DNA from: Micromussa lordhowensis
Lineage: Eukaryota > Cnidaria > Anthozoa > Scleractinia > Lobophylliidae
Direction of reading: 5' to 3'
Length of the DNA: 64,000 nt
Assembly: GCA_964020085.1 (NCBI GenBank)
Contig: OZ026607.1
Coordinates: 973,103 to 1,037,102, forward strand
Part shown: piece after piece, positions 24,701 through 43,076 of the stretch
How the letters are laid out: each line of letters begins with the position of its first letter
Position numbering within the stretch: position 1 is the stretch's first letter
Made by a program: the position numbers and the translations under genes
The notes under the pieces: generated by a model
Databases searched by the model: none
Told to the model about the DNA's origin: nothing
What the model saw: the letters and a program-made list of their open reading frames with translations, nothing else

Positions 24701-25310
24701 CCATTAACTTAATTCTGGTCAGACAAGAACGAAAATGATAACGACGCAATTCAGATGATTTCTTTATGTTGTGACTCACCATACACCGTCGAACAAGTCA
24801 TCCTCTAGGTTGAAGTAATGAAAGGTAATCTCCATCGCCATACCAACTGGAATTGGAACTGTGTAATCGCAATATATCTCGTTTGGATAGATGTTTGGGT
24901 ATCCAGGACTTTTCAATGTATCGTTTACCACTGAACCACATTCTGTTAGAATAGATACTAGTTATGTAATGCTTTCGAGAAGTAAATTATGTAATATCCC
25001 ACGAGTGGCTTGTATTTTCTTGGTATGCCTCGCATAGACTTCTATTTCAATGGCTCTGGACTGGCGTCCTATTGTCTACGATCGGGACAACGTTTTTAAA
25101 ACGCTTTCAAAACTGATGTAAAGGCTGTATGTCAAGAAGCGAAACTGGAAAATGGCGGGGATAAGCTCACAGCGCCCAATGGAAAAGTAGGTGCAATAGA
25201 TTGGCTGATTTTTCAACGCGCCAAAAGAAAAAAACCTGCAAACGTGTACCTTTTATAGCAAGGGAGTCTTCCTTTCCAATCCACATGAACAGAAATACCA
25301 GCAAAAGCAT
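5238..25310 (-). CDS. Mosaic receptor: signal peptide, CUB-CUB-Ig-LRR(16)-GCC2/3-multi-TM, 27 exons
   Basis: Hand-assembled minus-strand gene, exons in transcript order: 25250-25310, 24780-24942, 23666-23838, 21867-22023, 20982-21154, 19805-20035, 18850-18967, 17911-17982, 17659-17730, 17496-17567, 17266-17337, 16892-16963, 16721-16792, 16219-16287, 16044-16115, 15845-15916, 15130-15201, 13759-13830, 13219-13290, 12846-12917, 12670-12744, 11834-11905, 11322-11411, 8855-9063, 8291-8416, 6265-7824, 5238-5488. All junctions are GT-AG, every phase matches, and the total of 4,392 nt gives 1,463 aa plus stop. Approximate residues: signal peptide 1-20, CUB1 21-132, CUB2 133-242, Ig 243-319, Cys-rich cap 320-358, LRRs 359-748, linker and GCC2/GCC3 modules 749-860, Cys-rich stalk then 8-9 helices 861-1380, cytosolic tail 1381-1463. 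The likely role is a cell-surface recognition receptor; ligand and output are unknown. The risks are a missed or extra exon, or fusion of two genes in the 2.3 kb intron 9064-11321. Confidence 0.78.
5695..5996. mobile_element. Foldback element family A, copy 1
   Basis: About 300 bp with a foldback core (5697-5822; arms share GTTGGATATGAGATG) and a unique tail ending near AATGATCCA. A second, closely similar copy lies at 59797-60096 in the same orientation. It sits in the last intron of the mosaic receptor gene. Confidence 0.85.
6265..7824 (-). CDS. Cysteine-rich stalk and multi-pass membrane exon of mosaic receptor
   Basis: A 1,560-nt exon, phase 1-1. The first 130 residues are cysteine-rich and aromatic ([38 protein letters not shown]-like [13 protein letters not shown]). 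They are followed by eight or nine hydrophobic helices beginning [20 protein letters not shown] at about residue 998 and ending near the exon end. Other marks are an ETFSYIKWP segment, a cytosolic EEEEKLRK stretch and FSWNRPIQD between late helices. A similar GCC2/3-plus-multi-helix layout occurs in many protist and invertebrate uncharacterised membrane proteins; whether it is a channel, GPCR-like or scaffold is unknown. The frame reads on past the GTAAGA donor into intron, so the apparent longer C-terminus is not real. Confidence 0.85.
8291..9063 (-). CDS. Linker plus two GCC2/GCC3 (ephrin-receptor-like) modules of mosaic receptor
   Basis: Exon 8855-9063 encodes an acidic linker and [10 protein letters not shown]...GCTKCPAG. 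Exon 8291-8416 encodes [19 protein letters not shown]...CKSCPEG. Both repeats fit the GCC2/GCC3 pattern CPxGxFS...C..CPAG seen beside ephrin-receptor-like cysteine modules. The exons follow phase 2-1 and 1-1, joining the LRR array upstream and the membrane exon downstream without loss of frame. The longer ORF overlapping 8558-9085 in another frame is a shadow. Confidence 0.85.
9776..9915. mobile_element. Foldback element in intron 9064-11321
   Basis: Imperfect inverted repeat: CTTATTAACC...CTTGCCGTATTG, centre, CAATACGGCAAG...GGTTAATAAG. A related but non-folding segment lies near 57780-58080. Confidence 0.7.
10683..10857. mobile_element. Foldback element in intron 9064-11321
   Basis: Outer arms share AATAGCTGTTAT with AATAACAGCTATT. 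The inner arms AACGAGGCGAAAGGGT and ACCCTTTCGCCTCGTTT form a strong hairpin. No coding capacity. Confidence 0.75.
11322..18967 (-). CDS. Leucine-rich-repeat array of mosaic receptor (17 exons)
   Basis: A cysteine-rich cap exon (18850-18967; C-x3-C then C and C, LRRNT-like) is followed by 15 one-repeat exons, thirteen of exactly 72 nt, one of 69 and one of 75, all phase 2-2, and a final 90-nt exon. Each encodes one repeat of the form LxLxxNxIxxLPxxLFxxLxxLxxL, e.g. [10 protein letters not shown] in 17659-17730. This one-repeat-per-exon, phase-2 layout resembles that of LGR-type receptors. No cysteine-rich C-terminal cap (LRRCT) was found after the last repeat, which is unusual. The exon at 11834-11905 has a GTGAGT donor and belongs to the array. 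Confidence 0.88.
14016..14571. mobile_element. MITE of about 555 bp with internal ATT microsatellite
   Basis: Terminal inverted repeats of roughly 50 bp: the left arm holds GCAACTTTTTCTTTCCGGAT and the right arm the complement GAAGAAAAAGTTGCGGAT. It carries an ATT tract at 14342-14405. It lies in the intron between LRR exons 15130-15201 and 13759-13830. Confidence 0.8.
15526..15768 (+). mobile_element. tRNA-headed SINE
   Basis: The head has an A-box-like GTGGCCAAGTTGCTTAGG and a B-box-like GGGTTCAAGGTC about 50 bp apart. The body TTGTAAATAGCCAACTG is shared with the SINE at 52745-53075. It lies in an intron of the mosaic receptor gene. It is not a tRNA gene; the cloverleaf cannot be formed. 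Confidence 0.75.
19805..20035 (-). CDS. Ig-like domain exon of mosaic receptor
   Basis: A single symmetrical phase 1-1 exon of 77 codons. It shows the Ig core: [11 protein letters not shown] with the first cysteine, and [15 protein letters not shown] with the second cysteine in the usual DxGxYxC-like setting. The aromatic residue that normally follows the first cysteine is absent from its usual place. Phase 1-1 Ig exons are classic shuffling units. Extracellular, between the CUB pair and the LRR array. Confidence 0.88.
20901..20924. repeat. (CCCCA)n microsatellite
   Basis: About five tandem CCACC units in the intron between the second CUB and the Ig exon. Confidence 0.85.
20982..22023 (-). 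CDS. CUB domain 2 of mosaic receptor (exons 21867-22023 and 20982-21154)
   Basis: A tandem copy of CUB domain 1: [23 protein letters not shown], then [15 protein letters not shown] and [11 protein letters not shown]. The second exons of the two CUBs have identical length (173 nt) and phases. The acceptor at 21155 (TTTTCTTTTCAG) was chosen because it aligns with the CUB1 junction and keeps phase; the longer reading frame upstream of it is intron. Confidence 0.88.
21646..21752. repeat. Inverted repeat in intron of mosaic receptor
   Basis: Arms CAGTTTTTACATGCGCCTGTCC and the near complement ending GAAAAACTG face each other over about 50 bp. Probably a MITE core. A poly-T/poly-G tract lies upstream at 21457-21483. 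Confidence 0.65.
22924..23309. mobile_element. MITE with about 70-bp inverted termini
   Basis: The left end TTTAAAGTGGCTCAAACC and the right end GAGCCACCTTAAA are inverted copies extending through a shared AAAATCTAACTTCTGGAAAC block. It sits in the intron between the two CUB domains. Confidence 0.85.
23666..24942 (-). CDS. CUB domain 1 of mosaic receptor (exons 24780-24942 and 23666-23838)
   Basis: The first exon carries CGSVVN, the CUB hallmark [10 protein letters not shown], then YCDY and FNLEDD. The second carries WDYLMI, KYCG and the closing [12 protein letters not shown]. Two cysteine pairs, the aromatic pattern and the acidic calcium-site-like residues are typical of CUB domains, which bind proteins or carbohydrate extracellularly. 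The two-exon split in phase 2 recurs exactly in CUB domain 2, indicating exon-pair duplication. Confidence 0.9.
24468..24689. repeat. Near-perfect 222-bp palindrome with hammerhead-like cores
   Basis: Arms of about 105 bp are almost exact reverse complements around a loop at about 24574-24581. On the + strand the right arm contains CTGAAGA (24599-24605), a 6-bp stem GGCTGG/CCAGCC and GAAA (24625-24628), matching the conserved core order of hammerhead ribozymes; the left arm has the same on the minus strand. It lies in intron 2 of the mosaic receptor. Confidence 0.8.
25250..25310 (-). CDS. Exon 1 of mosaic receptor: signal peptide
   Basis: ATG at 25310 opens [12 protein letters not shown], a strongly hydrophobic signal sequence, and the exon ends in phase 1 at an AAG|GTAC donor. 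An in-frame upstream Met exists, but a plausible acceptor at about 25373 (TTTATATGCAG) suggests that region is 5' UTR, so the internal Met is preferred. The exon joins in phase to the first CUB exon at 24942. Confidence 0.65.
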
Positions 25311-26293
25311 TTTCCTGTTGTAACAGGTGAAACTTTCTGCAGCCGCACAAACGTTTGATTGTAAATCCTGCATATAAAGATAAAAATCATCAAACACGTT
25401 GCTGGAGAAGTAAATTCCGCCTAGTGCTAACTATGTAAGGAACGCAAGACTCATATTTTTTCCTTTACCCAGGTTCTTCCAATGTCACTATCAAGCTTTA
25501 CGTTTACCATCCTTCTCCGTTTATCACATTTGACCATATGCCCTTTTTAATGAAAAATAACTTGTAATTACTTTCCACAGTAAATGGGTTTCATTTTTGC
25601 CAAGCCGTGAGTTCAGTTGAAGACGAACAGCCCCCCGCAAAACGAATACCTGTTTAGAATAGGAACATGGTCGAAGGGGTAAATCATTTTCCCTCTTACA
25701 TTGAACGTTTTGAATGCTAAGACTCTCTGGACAAGAGAGAATCTATTGATTTTACAAAATAACCGAAGATTTACTGAACCATTTGAACAGAAAAGATCAA
25801 CCACGCTGCAGGTGATTTAAAAATTGTTTTGAAAAGTTGGAACAAATTTGTCGAAAAATGAATTTCCCGTACAATAAGAGTCGGCTGTTGAATGACTGCA
25901 CTGTTGACACAGACATTTGTTTCTTTGCGGGAATCGCTCCCCTGATTGTTATTTATAAGAAACTATCATCTTAGTTTCTTTTTCCGTGACATTTATTATA
26001 CCACTGCAAAGAAATTATCTGTTTTTTAATTTTGGCTCTATGTAACAGATATGATATTTTAACTAAGTGGGCGGGGAGTGAAAAAAAAAGCTCAGAGTTT
26101 TCACCTGATCTCCTCTGAATTAATATGTAACATATAAAATTTGGTTTCTGTAAAACCTTCTAGATTCGATCAGTCTTTTAGACGACGTGTACAGATAAAG
26201 GAAAGCCAAACTTATCCTAAACAGTGGCATATCAGTTTAATTACATTTGCTTTAAATTATTCTTTCTCGATTCGACTTGTGAATTTAGGAATA

Positions 26294-26476
26294 CGGGTGA
26301 ATCCCGATTTCTCGAACCATCATTTTTCCGAGCCTCCCGATAACTCAAACCAAAAGTCGTTAATCTCTCCTCAGTCGGACGCTGTAATTTCCACCCTCCC
26401 CCGATTTCTCGAACTATCCGATTTTTTTAACCAATTTCGGTTTCCCTTGAAGGTTCGAAAAATCGGGATTCCACTG
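26294..26476. mobile_element. Tigger/pogo-like MITE
   Basis: The right end, read on the minus strand, is CAGTGGAATCCCGATTTTTC. The left end CGGGTGAATCCCGATTTCTC matches it in inverse orientation. CAGTGGAA-type ends are typical of pogo/Tigger-related elements. No transposase remains. Confidence 0.65.
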
Positions 26477-27134
26477 CATCACATCTATAACTTGTTACGC
26501 GTCTAAAAAACAACCAATGCACCGTGTTTACCACTGTGGAGAAATTTTGGTGCTCAACGTTCAAACGAACATTAGCTATTTTGCCATACACTAGGTTACG
26601 ACACAAAAATATTGCTGTACCGCTCGCTAAATTCTTTACAAAGTCTAAATTTGTTCTGCACGTCTGAACCAAACTGGCAAGACCCTTAAAAAGAAAGAGG
26701 TGTTTCTTTGATAGTGGCCAGTGTATAAAGTTGAGATTCAGTGTAAGAAATTAGTGACATCAGTGGCTCGTTGGTTCAGTTTGTATCCACGTAGAACTTT
26801 TTTAAAAAATTTATATGAAAAGCAAAAGAGAGAGAGATGTTATTTTATTTGAGTTACCTTAAGGTGGGATATCTTGCCTTCCTGTTGTTAAACTATGAGA
26901 AACTTTGTTCATCAGACCAAAAAAGCTTAATTCACACTGAAATAGCAAAGATCACGCAGATGCCCTAATGGCAGTGATTAGATTTTAGTTATAAACTTTA
27001 ATTTGGAGTTCTTCCAATCCCATCTTGCTATAGAATAAATCTGGAGGTTATTTAAACAGTCTGTTTAACATCTGTTACAAATAATCGTCAACTTACAAAA
27101 CACAGTCTCTCGAGATTCTGATGGGCAAAGCCAC

Positions 27135-27226
27135 AAAAAAACACTTTTGAACTTTAAAAAAAAACACCTTTGAACTTTAAAAAAAAAACACCTTTGAACT
27201 TTAAAAAAAAACACCTTTGAACTTTT
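27135..27226. repeat. Tandem repeat, about 4 copies of a 25-bp A-rich unit
   Basis: Repeats of A-tract plus CACCTTTGAACTTT in direct orientation, differing mainly in A-tract length. Confidence 0.9.
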
Positions 27227-27916
27227 TGCACCGTGCTAGTAAAACTGATTTGCACAATCGCGACATTGAAATAAGTACATCACTGATTGTTTTCTGCAGC
27301 CATCTGACACCGCAATACTCAGAGTTGTATTTATCTCAACAAACTAAAATATTTTATCGCAACTAACGAAATAGTTTTTTTTTCCGGTTAGGATAAGTTT
27401 TTAGAAACGTACCAAAGTTTTTTAGGGGAAAGGTAAAACGTTTTTTTTCTAATGTGGCCCGGCAGTTATTATAAAAAAATAGTTGCTGAATGTCAATACA
27501 ATTAGGTTTTAATTTGAGCTTACACAAACATACAATTTTAAATTAGCTAGCCGGTCAACTTAATTTTGTATGTTGGGACTGAACCGACATTTGTTAACTA
27601 AAATGCGTTTTCTTTACAGTTTGCGTTCCTTGTATATACACATACTCTCGTGGGTCGTGGGTCGACGAATAGCGCGCCTTTGGGAATAATAAGATGCTGT
27701 TCAAACCTTCTCACAGGGCTTTACATTTCCTTTATTGGGAAAAGTCGCACCATGCCATTTCATGAATACAATACTGAACCGTTATTCACAAGATATTGCT
27801 TTTAAAGACGGTTAAAACGGATGAAAAGCTAAACATGAAAAAATACCGTAAGTACAGTTTGCGTTGTTGTATATACATGCACTCTCTTTATCTCATACGT
27901 GAGAGTACCTAATTTT

Positions 27917-28010
27917 CGCGGGTTGCGGGTTGCGGGTCGCAGGTTGTGGGTCGTGGCTCGCAGGTAGCGGTTGGCGGTTAGCGGGTCTCGAGTGGTGTGT
28001 CGCGGGTCGC
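27917..28010. repeat. Degenerate 7-bp G-rich minisatellite
   Basis: Tandem GCGGGTT-like units decaying rightward. A smaller patch with the same preceding sequence (AGTTTGCGTT..TGTATATACA) occurs about 240 bp upstream at 27618-27665, so a longer block was duplicated. Confidence 0.8.
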
Positions 28011-28417
28011 TTCTGTATACACAGCAAGATGACAAGAATTTTCCCATCACTTTGTCAGTACTTCTTCGCGCATGTTGTAGCCATGTGCTCTGTGCTTAGT
28101 CACGTGAAGTATTCAGCTTTTCAAATTACATTTTCATCTTTACATTAAGACTATAATTTTGGAGATAAATATTTCAATTTTGTGATATATACTAAAACAC
28201 GAATAATAAGAAAAAAAAACATTACAAATAGGACTTGACCACCGATGACCTTCGATTTTCCAGCAAAAAGCTAAAATTAAACAAATCTACCAATAAAAGT
28301 TGTAATTTTCAACATTGAACAAAATTGAATACCCAACGCAGTAAATTTGGCCTTGAAAAATCATTCGCTCTACAAAAGCGTTCGAAAGATTATTTTAGTC
28401 CCATGTCTACGAGTTTC

Positions 28418-31297
28418 TTATCTGGTTTTACCAAAATGAAACGACACGTCATCACCAACCAGTACAAACGGAGCCCAGTGTTTTACATCGCTGAAGTTGC
28501 CGGATTCTCTCATGGATTTTCTGGCCAAGTTCAGAGACTTACTAACACCTTGGCCTTTCTCCAGCTGTGTGTAGAAATGCTTCATAAACTCGTGAGATGC
28601 ATCGTCATCAAGCGCCCACAGTGACGCCAGAACAGAACGAGCACCAGCTCCCAAAAAGGCCCTTGGAATACCAACCACGCCCTCGGCTTTGATCTCTCCT
28701 CGCCCACTGTGACAGCAACTTAAGACTACGAGCTTTGCTTGCAGTTTGGATGTCAGGACATCCTACATTGTTAGAAGAAAGTCTTCTTCTTTTGGTTTTC
28801 GAGACTGACTAGGATTTGGGCAAAAAACAATCTCGCCCGTTTCGACTTTTCCATGGGCGGCAATGTGTACTAAAGCAACCGAGTCTAGTCTGCTCAAGAC
28901 TTCTTTTTCTTGCAGCCTCACCAATAAGAGGCTCCGTTTGCAAAATATTTCCGATCATTTCCACCTCTGCTTTGGCAGATGGGAGCTGATGAAGCCTCTT
29001 TGTCTTGATACGGACACTTCCTACATACGGATCGCCAACAAGCAATGCTTCACTTGTACCAGAGTGTTGCTCTGGTATCTCTGTCGCCATCAGCTTTAAA
29101 CTGGTTAAGGTCGGAATGAGTCGTATGTACATCTACATCTACATTTAATAAAGTCGGTAAATGCCTAAGGGCTATCACACCAACTATAAATAACATTTAA
29201 CATAAAAATAGTAATTTGTATGGAGAACATTTCTGCCAAGTACCTGCCGTTACGGTCCTTGAATGCAGGAAAAGGAGCCAAGAACAATGGACCATCCGGG
29301 ACAATGGTAACTGCATCACCTTGTATCATGTCTGCAATCGGACTAATGATCATGTCATACAATACTTTTAAGACATCATCCTCGACGCCTGTTCCTTTTC
29401 CACCATCGCGACTTTGAGCGGCCATCCTTTCTTCTGTTGGTTCATCTAAAAATCGATTATCCCACTTGACGCCATCTAGTACACCAATTTTGGAGTACGA
29501 TTCGTTCAAGGACTTAAAGGAATGCATTGCGTCTTCTTTCAAATGTTTTTCATCAATTTTCTTCTGAACGTAAGTAGGTTCTTCGCCTGTCTTTAGAACC
29601 CAGAAATTGAGTGCGTCCGTTCCAACTGCCAGAAACACGGTTGGTGATGAAATGTATCTTAAAATGTCTGATACTCTTTTCATCTGCTTTGAAAGATAAT
29701 TAACAATGGCAGTGGCTGTTCCGATTTGTACACCTGGTCGAGGATGAGCCAAGTTTAAGCCATATTGACGTTCCATTAGATCCATCAGCGCCTGTCCACG
29801 TCCTCGCTCAGCTGTTAAGAGAGCTTCATCCGTCTTGTTTTGTTCCAACAGAACGTTCCATAAAGCAGTGTAGGGCTCTTTGTAAAGATTCCGCAGGTTG
29901 ATTTTCCAGTCGTCTTTGGATTGAAGGCTATCTCTGAGAATATCAAACAGTTGCACACTGGATTTATAAAGTACTCAGCTTTGCACAGGTCTCCGAGAAT
30001 GTGATAAACCGTGCCAAGATTAAAGTGTGCGAGTGCTTCTCCAACTCGGTCTTCGACTGCGATAGCAATTCTAAGATGTAAATTATAGTTTTCAATCGCC
30101 TTTTCCAAATTTCCTTGTCGAAGATAATCATTGCCTAGACTGGAATACGTTCCTCCTTCTTTGGCTTTATCTCCGATTTCTTTGAAGATACTAAGAGCTA
30201 GCTCGCGATACTCTTTGGCTTTTTGGAATTGCCCAAGAGACTGGGAATTTACGATTTGCGCTGGCAAGATTTCCGCACGCATCACCTTCTCCTGATCTAT
30301 CTTCCAATTCTTTGGCGATAGTTATGTGCTGTTGGTAGCACTCCGTGGCTTCACAGAAGTCGCGGAGAGAGTAATGAGCATTACCGAGATTGGTATACGC
30401 ACGCCCTTCTCCTGCTTTGTCACCTACTTGCTTGGCAATTCTAGGATTAAGCTTGTTGTACTCTATGGATTTTTTGAAATTGCCAAGAGAGCAGTAAGCT
30501 ACGCCAAGGTTGCCATAAGCACGTCCTACACCGGCTCTGTCTCCCATTCCTTTGGTGATACTCAGATGCTGCTGGAGGTACTCTATCTCGGTTTTAAAAT
30601 CACCCAGCTTGTGAGATTGGCATACGCGCGGCAAGATTGGCATACGCGCCTCCTTCTCTGTCGCCCACTCTCTTGGTAATACGAAGATGTAGCTGGTGGC
30701 ACTTTATGGCGGTTCTGAAATCCCCCAGTGTGACATAAGCAATACCAAGATTAGCATAAGCAAATCCCTCTCCGACTATGTCTTTATCTTCTTTGGCAAT
30801 GTTGAGATGTTGCTCGTGATGTTGTTTGGCTTTTTGGTATTCACCCAGTTGATGGTAGGCATTGCCAAGATTGCCATACGCACGTCCTCCCCCAAAGTTT
30901 TTGCCCGTTTCTTTGGCAATACTAAGATGCACTAAGTGGTGCTCTATGGCTTTTTTGAACTCGCTAAGTGAGTCATAAGCAATGCCAAGATTGGCATGTG
31001 CACGCCCCTCTCAATCTCTATCTTTCACTTCTTTGGCAATGCTAAGATGCTGCAGATGGTTCTGTATGGCCTTTTCATATTCGCAGAGAGAGTAATAGGC
31101 ACTGCCAGGTTTCCATATGCATCTCCTTCACCACGTTTGTCCTGCATTTCTCTAGCAGTACATAGTTGAAGCTGGAAGTACTTCATGGCTGTTTTGAAAT
31201 CATAGAGGTTTAGGTATCTGATGCCAGTAACGCGAAACGCCCGCCAAGTTGTAGCTTCTTCGCGTACCTCTTTCTTCTTGCCCTCTCCATCGGTTGT
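28418..31297 (-). pseudogene. TPR-CHAT protein pseudogene (TPR array plus caspase-like CHAT domain)
   Basis: A decayed member of the TPR-CHAT family, whose CHAT domain is a clan CD cysteine-protease fold. From the 5' side (acceptor TATTACCAG, exon from 31297) come about nine 40-residue TPRs of the type AYGNLGNAYHQLGEYQKA (to about 29990), a linker (ALWNVLLEQN, TAERGRGQALMDL) and the CHAT domain. Its catalytic motifs remain readable: HIAAHG near 28867 and SCCHSG near 28710. Breaks on the reading path: frameshift near 31108, stop at 31011-31013, a 20-bp tandem duplication at 30613-30648 that shifts frame, frameshifts near 30250, 29955 and 28915, a 95-bp insertion at 29128-29222, and a stop at 28763-28765. 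It cannot make the full protein. The final 86-codon stretch to 28418 is intact. No expression evidence. Confidence 0.85.
29128..29222. mobile_element. 95-bp insertion in CHAT coding region
   Basis: It interrupts the CHAT reading between NGRYLAE and RLIPTLTSLKL and is flanked by the direct repeat GTATG (29123-29127 and 29218-29222). It contains a CTACATCTACATTTAATAAA stretch resembling a retroelement tail. A retained intron is less likely because no GT-AG pair fits both sides. Confidence 0.55.
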
Positions 31298-33501
31298 CTG
31301 GTAATATTAAAACAAAATAGAGCAAACACTATTTTGGAAACATATTACACTCACTGGTTCGGACAGTGACACATGGCAACTTCGTTAACTATCTTAAGGA
31401 CTGCTAATGTGTAATTTTCGTTTTTTATATTAAAATCGAAATGGTTAGCCGAGACTAAATCAATGTGATCTAATCACTGAATCAATCCAATCAATTTGAT
31501 CTTCATCTGAATCACAATAGCAACATCTAATGATGGGTAAAAACGATTTACAGCTATTTTTCAGCCGACATCTTTGATGAATAAATGCAAGCGTTCTTTT
31601 TCAGTTGATGCCATAACAGAGAATTTTGACATCCTGTCTTGATTTTCAGAAGCATTTTACCTGTTCTAAATACGAGGAGGGTTGGGAGAATTCGAGACCG
31701 TTATGTAAACCCGAGACGTAGTCGAGGGTTTACATAACTTTCGAGAATTCTCCCAACCCCACAGTCCCTGTGACATCACAGACGTCCTGCCTTTCTTAGA
31801 AATAACACGCAGTGGAATAATGAAATATTTAAACGCATTCATCCCTGAATAAAAACATATAAGTTTAGCACAAATGTTTCACATGTAGTTTATCACAAAA
31901 TGTGCCACACGTAATGGATATAGATGGAGCTGGGTTGGTCACAGAACAGTTTTGGAAAAACTGGCCTGGATACTACCACCAATCAATTAGACTTGCACGT
32001 GCAAACATTTTAGTCGTGTCAAATCGTTTAAAATCAGAGCAATTCTTTCAAAGAACGAAGCACTGAAAGCTGAGCTCACTGTTTCCACAGTTTATTGAAA
32101 TGCAGCCCAATTCGTCTTGCCGTGGCCAGGTTTAGTTTTGCTCAGACATATTATTCCTTCATGCAAGAACAAACAACTTGAATTGAAAAGAAATTATTTG
32201 AAGTATAACTGTTAAAATAAAAATTTAAATAGTTTAAAGACGGGTAGAAGCTAAAGATCTAGCTAACAAAGAACCAAATTTTCGGTCCACTGAGGTATTA
32301 TATCCCTCAACAGCAACTTGTCTCTATTGAAACGTATCAAATTAATATTAAAATGTTAATTTCTTTTAGTTTCGCAGCGAATATCATTCTCTCCCATAAG
32401 ACCTCTTAATAAATTCCTTATTCTTCTGTTAGTTTGCAATGCTAGGAGAAGTGAAGATGGAAGAGACCTTGATACTGGCTGGCATAAATCCAAAACTAAG
32501 TAAAAACTGATGAATTTTGTGAAACAGAGAATTAACTCTGAAGTATAAAAACTGACACTTCGTTGCATGATGCGACGAAAGTGATCAAGACCTGACTTAA
32601 AAACACTTTAGAATGCACCATAAATTAAGGACTCCACATATTCGTTGAAGATACCACAGTAAAGTGTTACCTTGATAGTTGAGTGTTCGAGTTTATGTTC
32701 TTCAGAAATTAACAACCAGTCATATGCCCTTCAAAGGATGGCTTCTGGAAATTGTTTGCAAGCTCGATGAAAACAAAATTCCAAGAATGCTATACCATTG
32801 TTTTGGTCATAGACACTTAAATAAGAATTTATTTAACCTAAACCCTACGATTTCCTTCTGTGGTTTATCAAATCATCATTCAAAGATGACTATCAAAGAT
32901 AGGTTTTCAACTGCTTTAAAGTTGAAATGCGACATCGAAGGTGTCATTCTCTTTCGTTCCTTTCAATAAAGACGACATATCATATCATTTATTTTATACG
33001 TTCATTATTTCACATTTATTACTTTATGGGTATACGCTGACCAGTGCCCAGTGTTTTCAAATCTCAGAAAACAAGTTTCCGTCCTGTTGAAACCTGTATT
33101 TTGCATGCGTCCTGTTCAGTTAAGTATAACTCATTGAATTTCGTTCTTTCCACCGTTGTTTCACGGTCGAAAATCAATGATTCTCGCGCAAACGATCAAG
33201 TACATGTATAGGAAATTAAAGCAACTCCGTGCATGTTGAATTAAGGTACGACCTTTATTTTTTGTTTTAGCCAGTTTATTGTAACGCAACGTTTTAGTCG
33301 TGAGTGCAAATAATTATCCACATTTCAATGTTGTTGTTTCTCCAGTCTTCACAAAACGTTTACATGTAAAAACCTCAAAATTAAAAAAAAAAACGTCTAT
33401 TCATAAAAACTACAATATACATCAACAATTATATTAACAGAGCTTTAAAGTGACGTCTTCCAGACAATAAATTAAAACGTTAATTGTTGCATAAGGATTA
33501 G
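31298..33501. other. Intergenic, no gene seen
   Basis: Holds a short foldback at 31679-31760. Otherwise AT-rich sequence without supported exons. Possible 5' exons of the TPR-CHAT relic could lie here, but none is identifiable. Confidence 0.45.
31679..31760. repeat. Foldback hairpin
   Basis: GGGTTGGGAGAATTCGAGA and GTTATGTAAACCC face their complements across ACGTAG; almost the whole 82 bp pairs. Confidence 0.85.
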
Positions 33502-42825
<9,324 letters not shown>

Positions 42826-43076
42826 TGCGATCGGTCTTATTTTTTTATTCTATGACGAAGGAAATTAAATCTTTTGCATCGACCTGACGAAAACATCGTC
42901 ACAGCTGTCCGCCATTTTAAAATTTACCAATTTAGTTTCCAGTCTTCTACCCAACTCCTCGGAAGTGTATTTAGTATTCAAAATGGACGACCTCAGGCAA
43001 CCTTTGTTTATTTAAAGATTAAAGGGTTGTCACGGATATTGCACTGTTATTTAAATTAGCCATTCAATCATTTATT
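42826..43076. promoter_or_regulatory. Candidate bidirectional promoter interval
   Basis: Only 251 bp separate the GPATCH2 start codon (minus strand) from the ATG of the signal-peptide exon at 43077 (plus strand). It is inferred from head-to-head geometry alone; no core promoter element is evident. Confidence 0.35.

Larger units (their letters stand above)
25311..28417. other. Intergenic, repeat-bearing, no gene seen
   Basis: Contains a pogo-like MITE at 26294-26476, a 4-copy tandem repeat at 27135-27226 and a G-rich minisatellite at 27917-28010. The stretch next to 25311 probably includes the promoter and 5' UTR of the mosaic receptor. I see no coding exon with splice support. Confidence 0.5.

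Noticed and set aside
27135..27226. CRISPR-like array
   Set aside because: Only four adjacent A-rich units without unique spacers, in a eukaryotic genome; a simple tandem repeat.
31560..31625. Short minus-strand ORF as first exon of the TPR-CHAT relic
   Set aside because: It reads 17 codons to a stop and no donor follows in frame.
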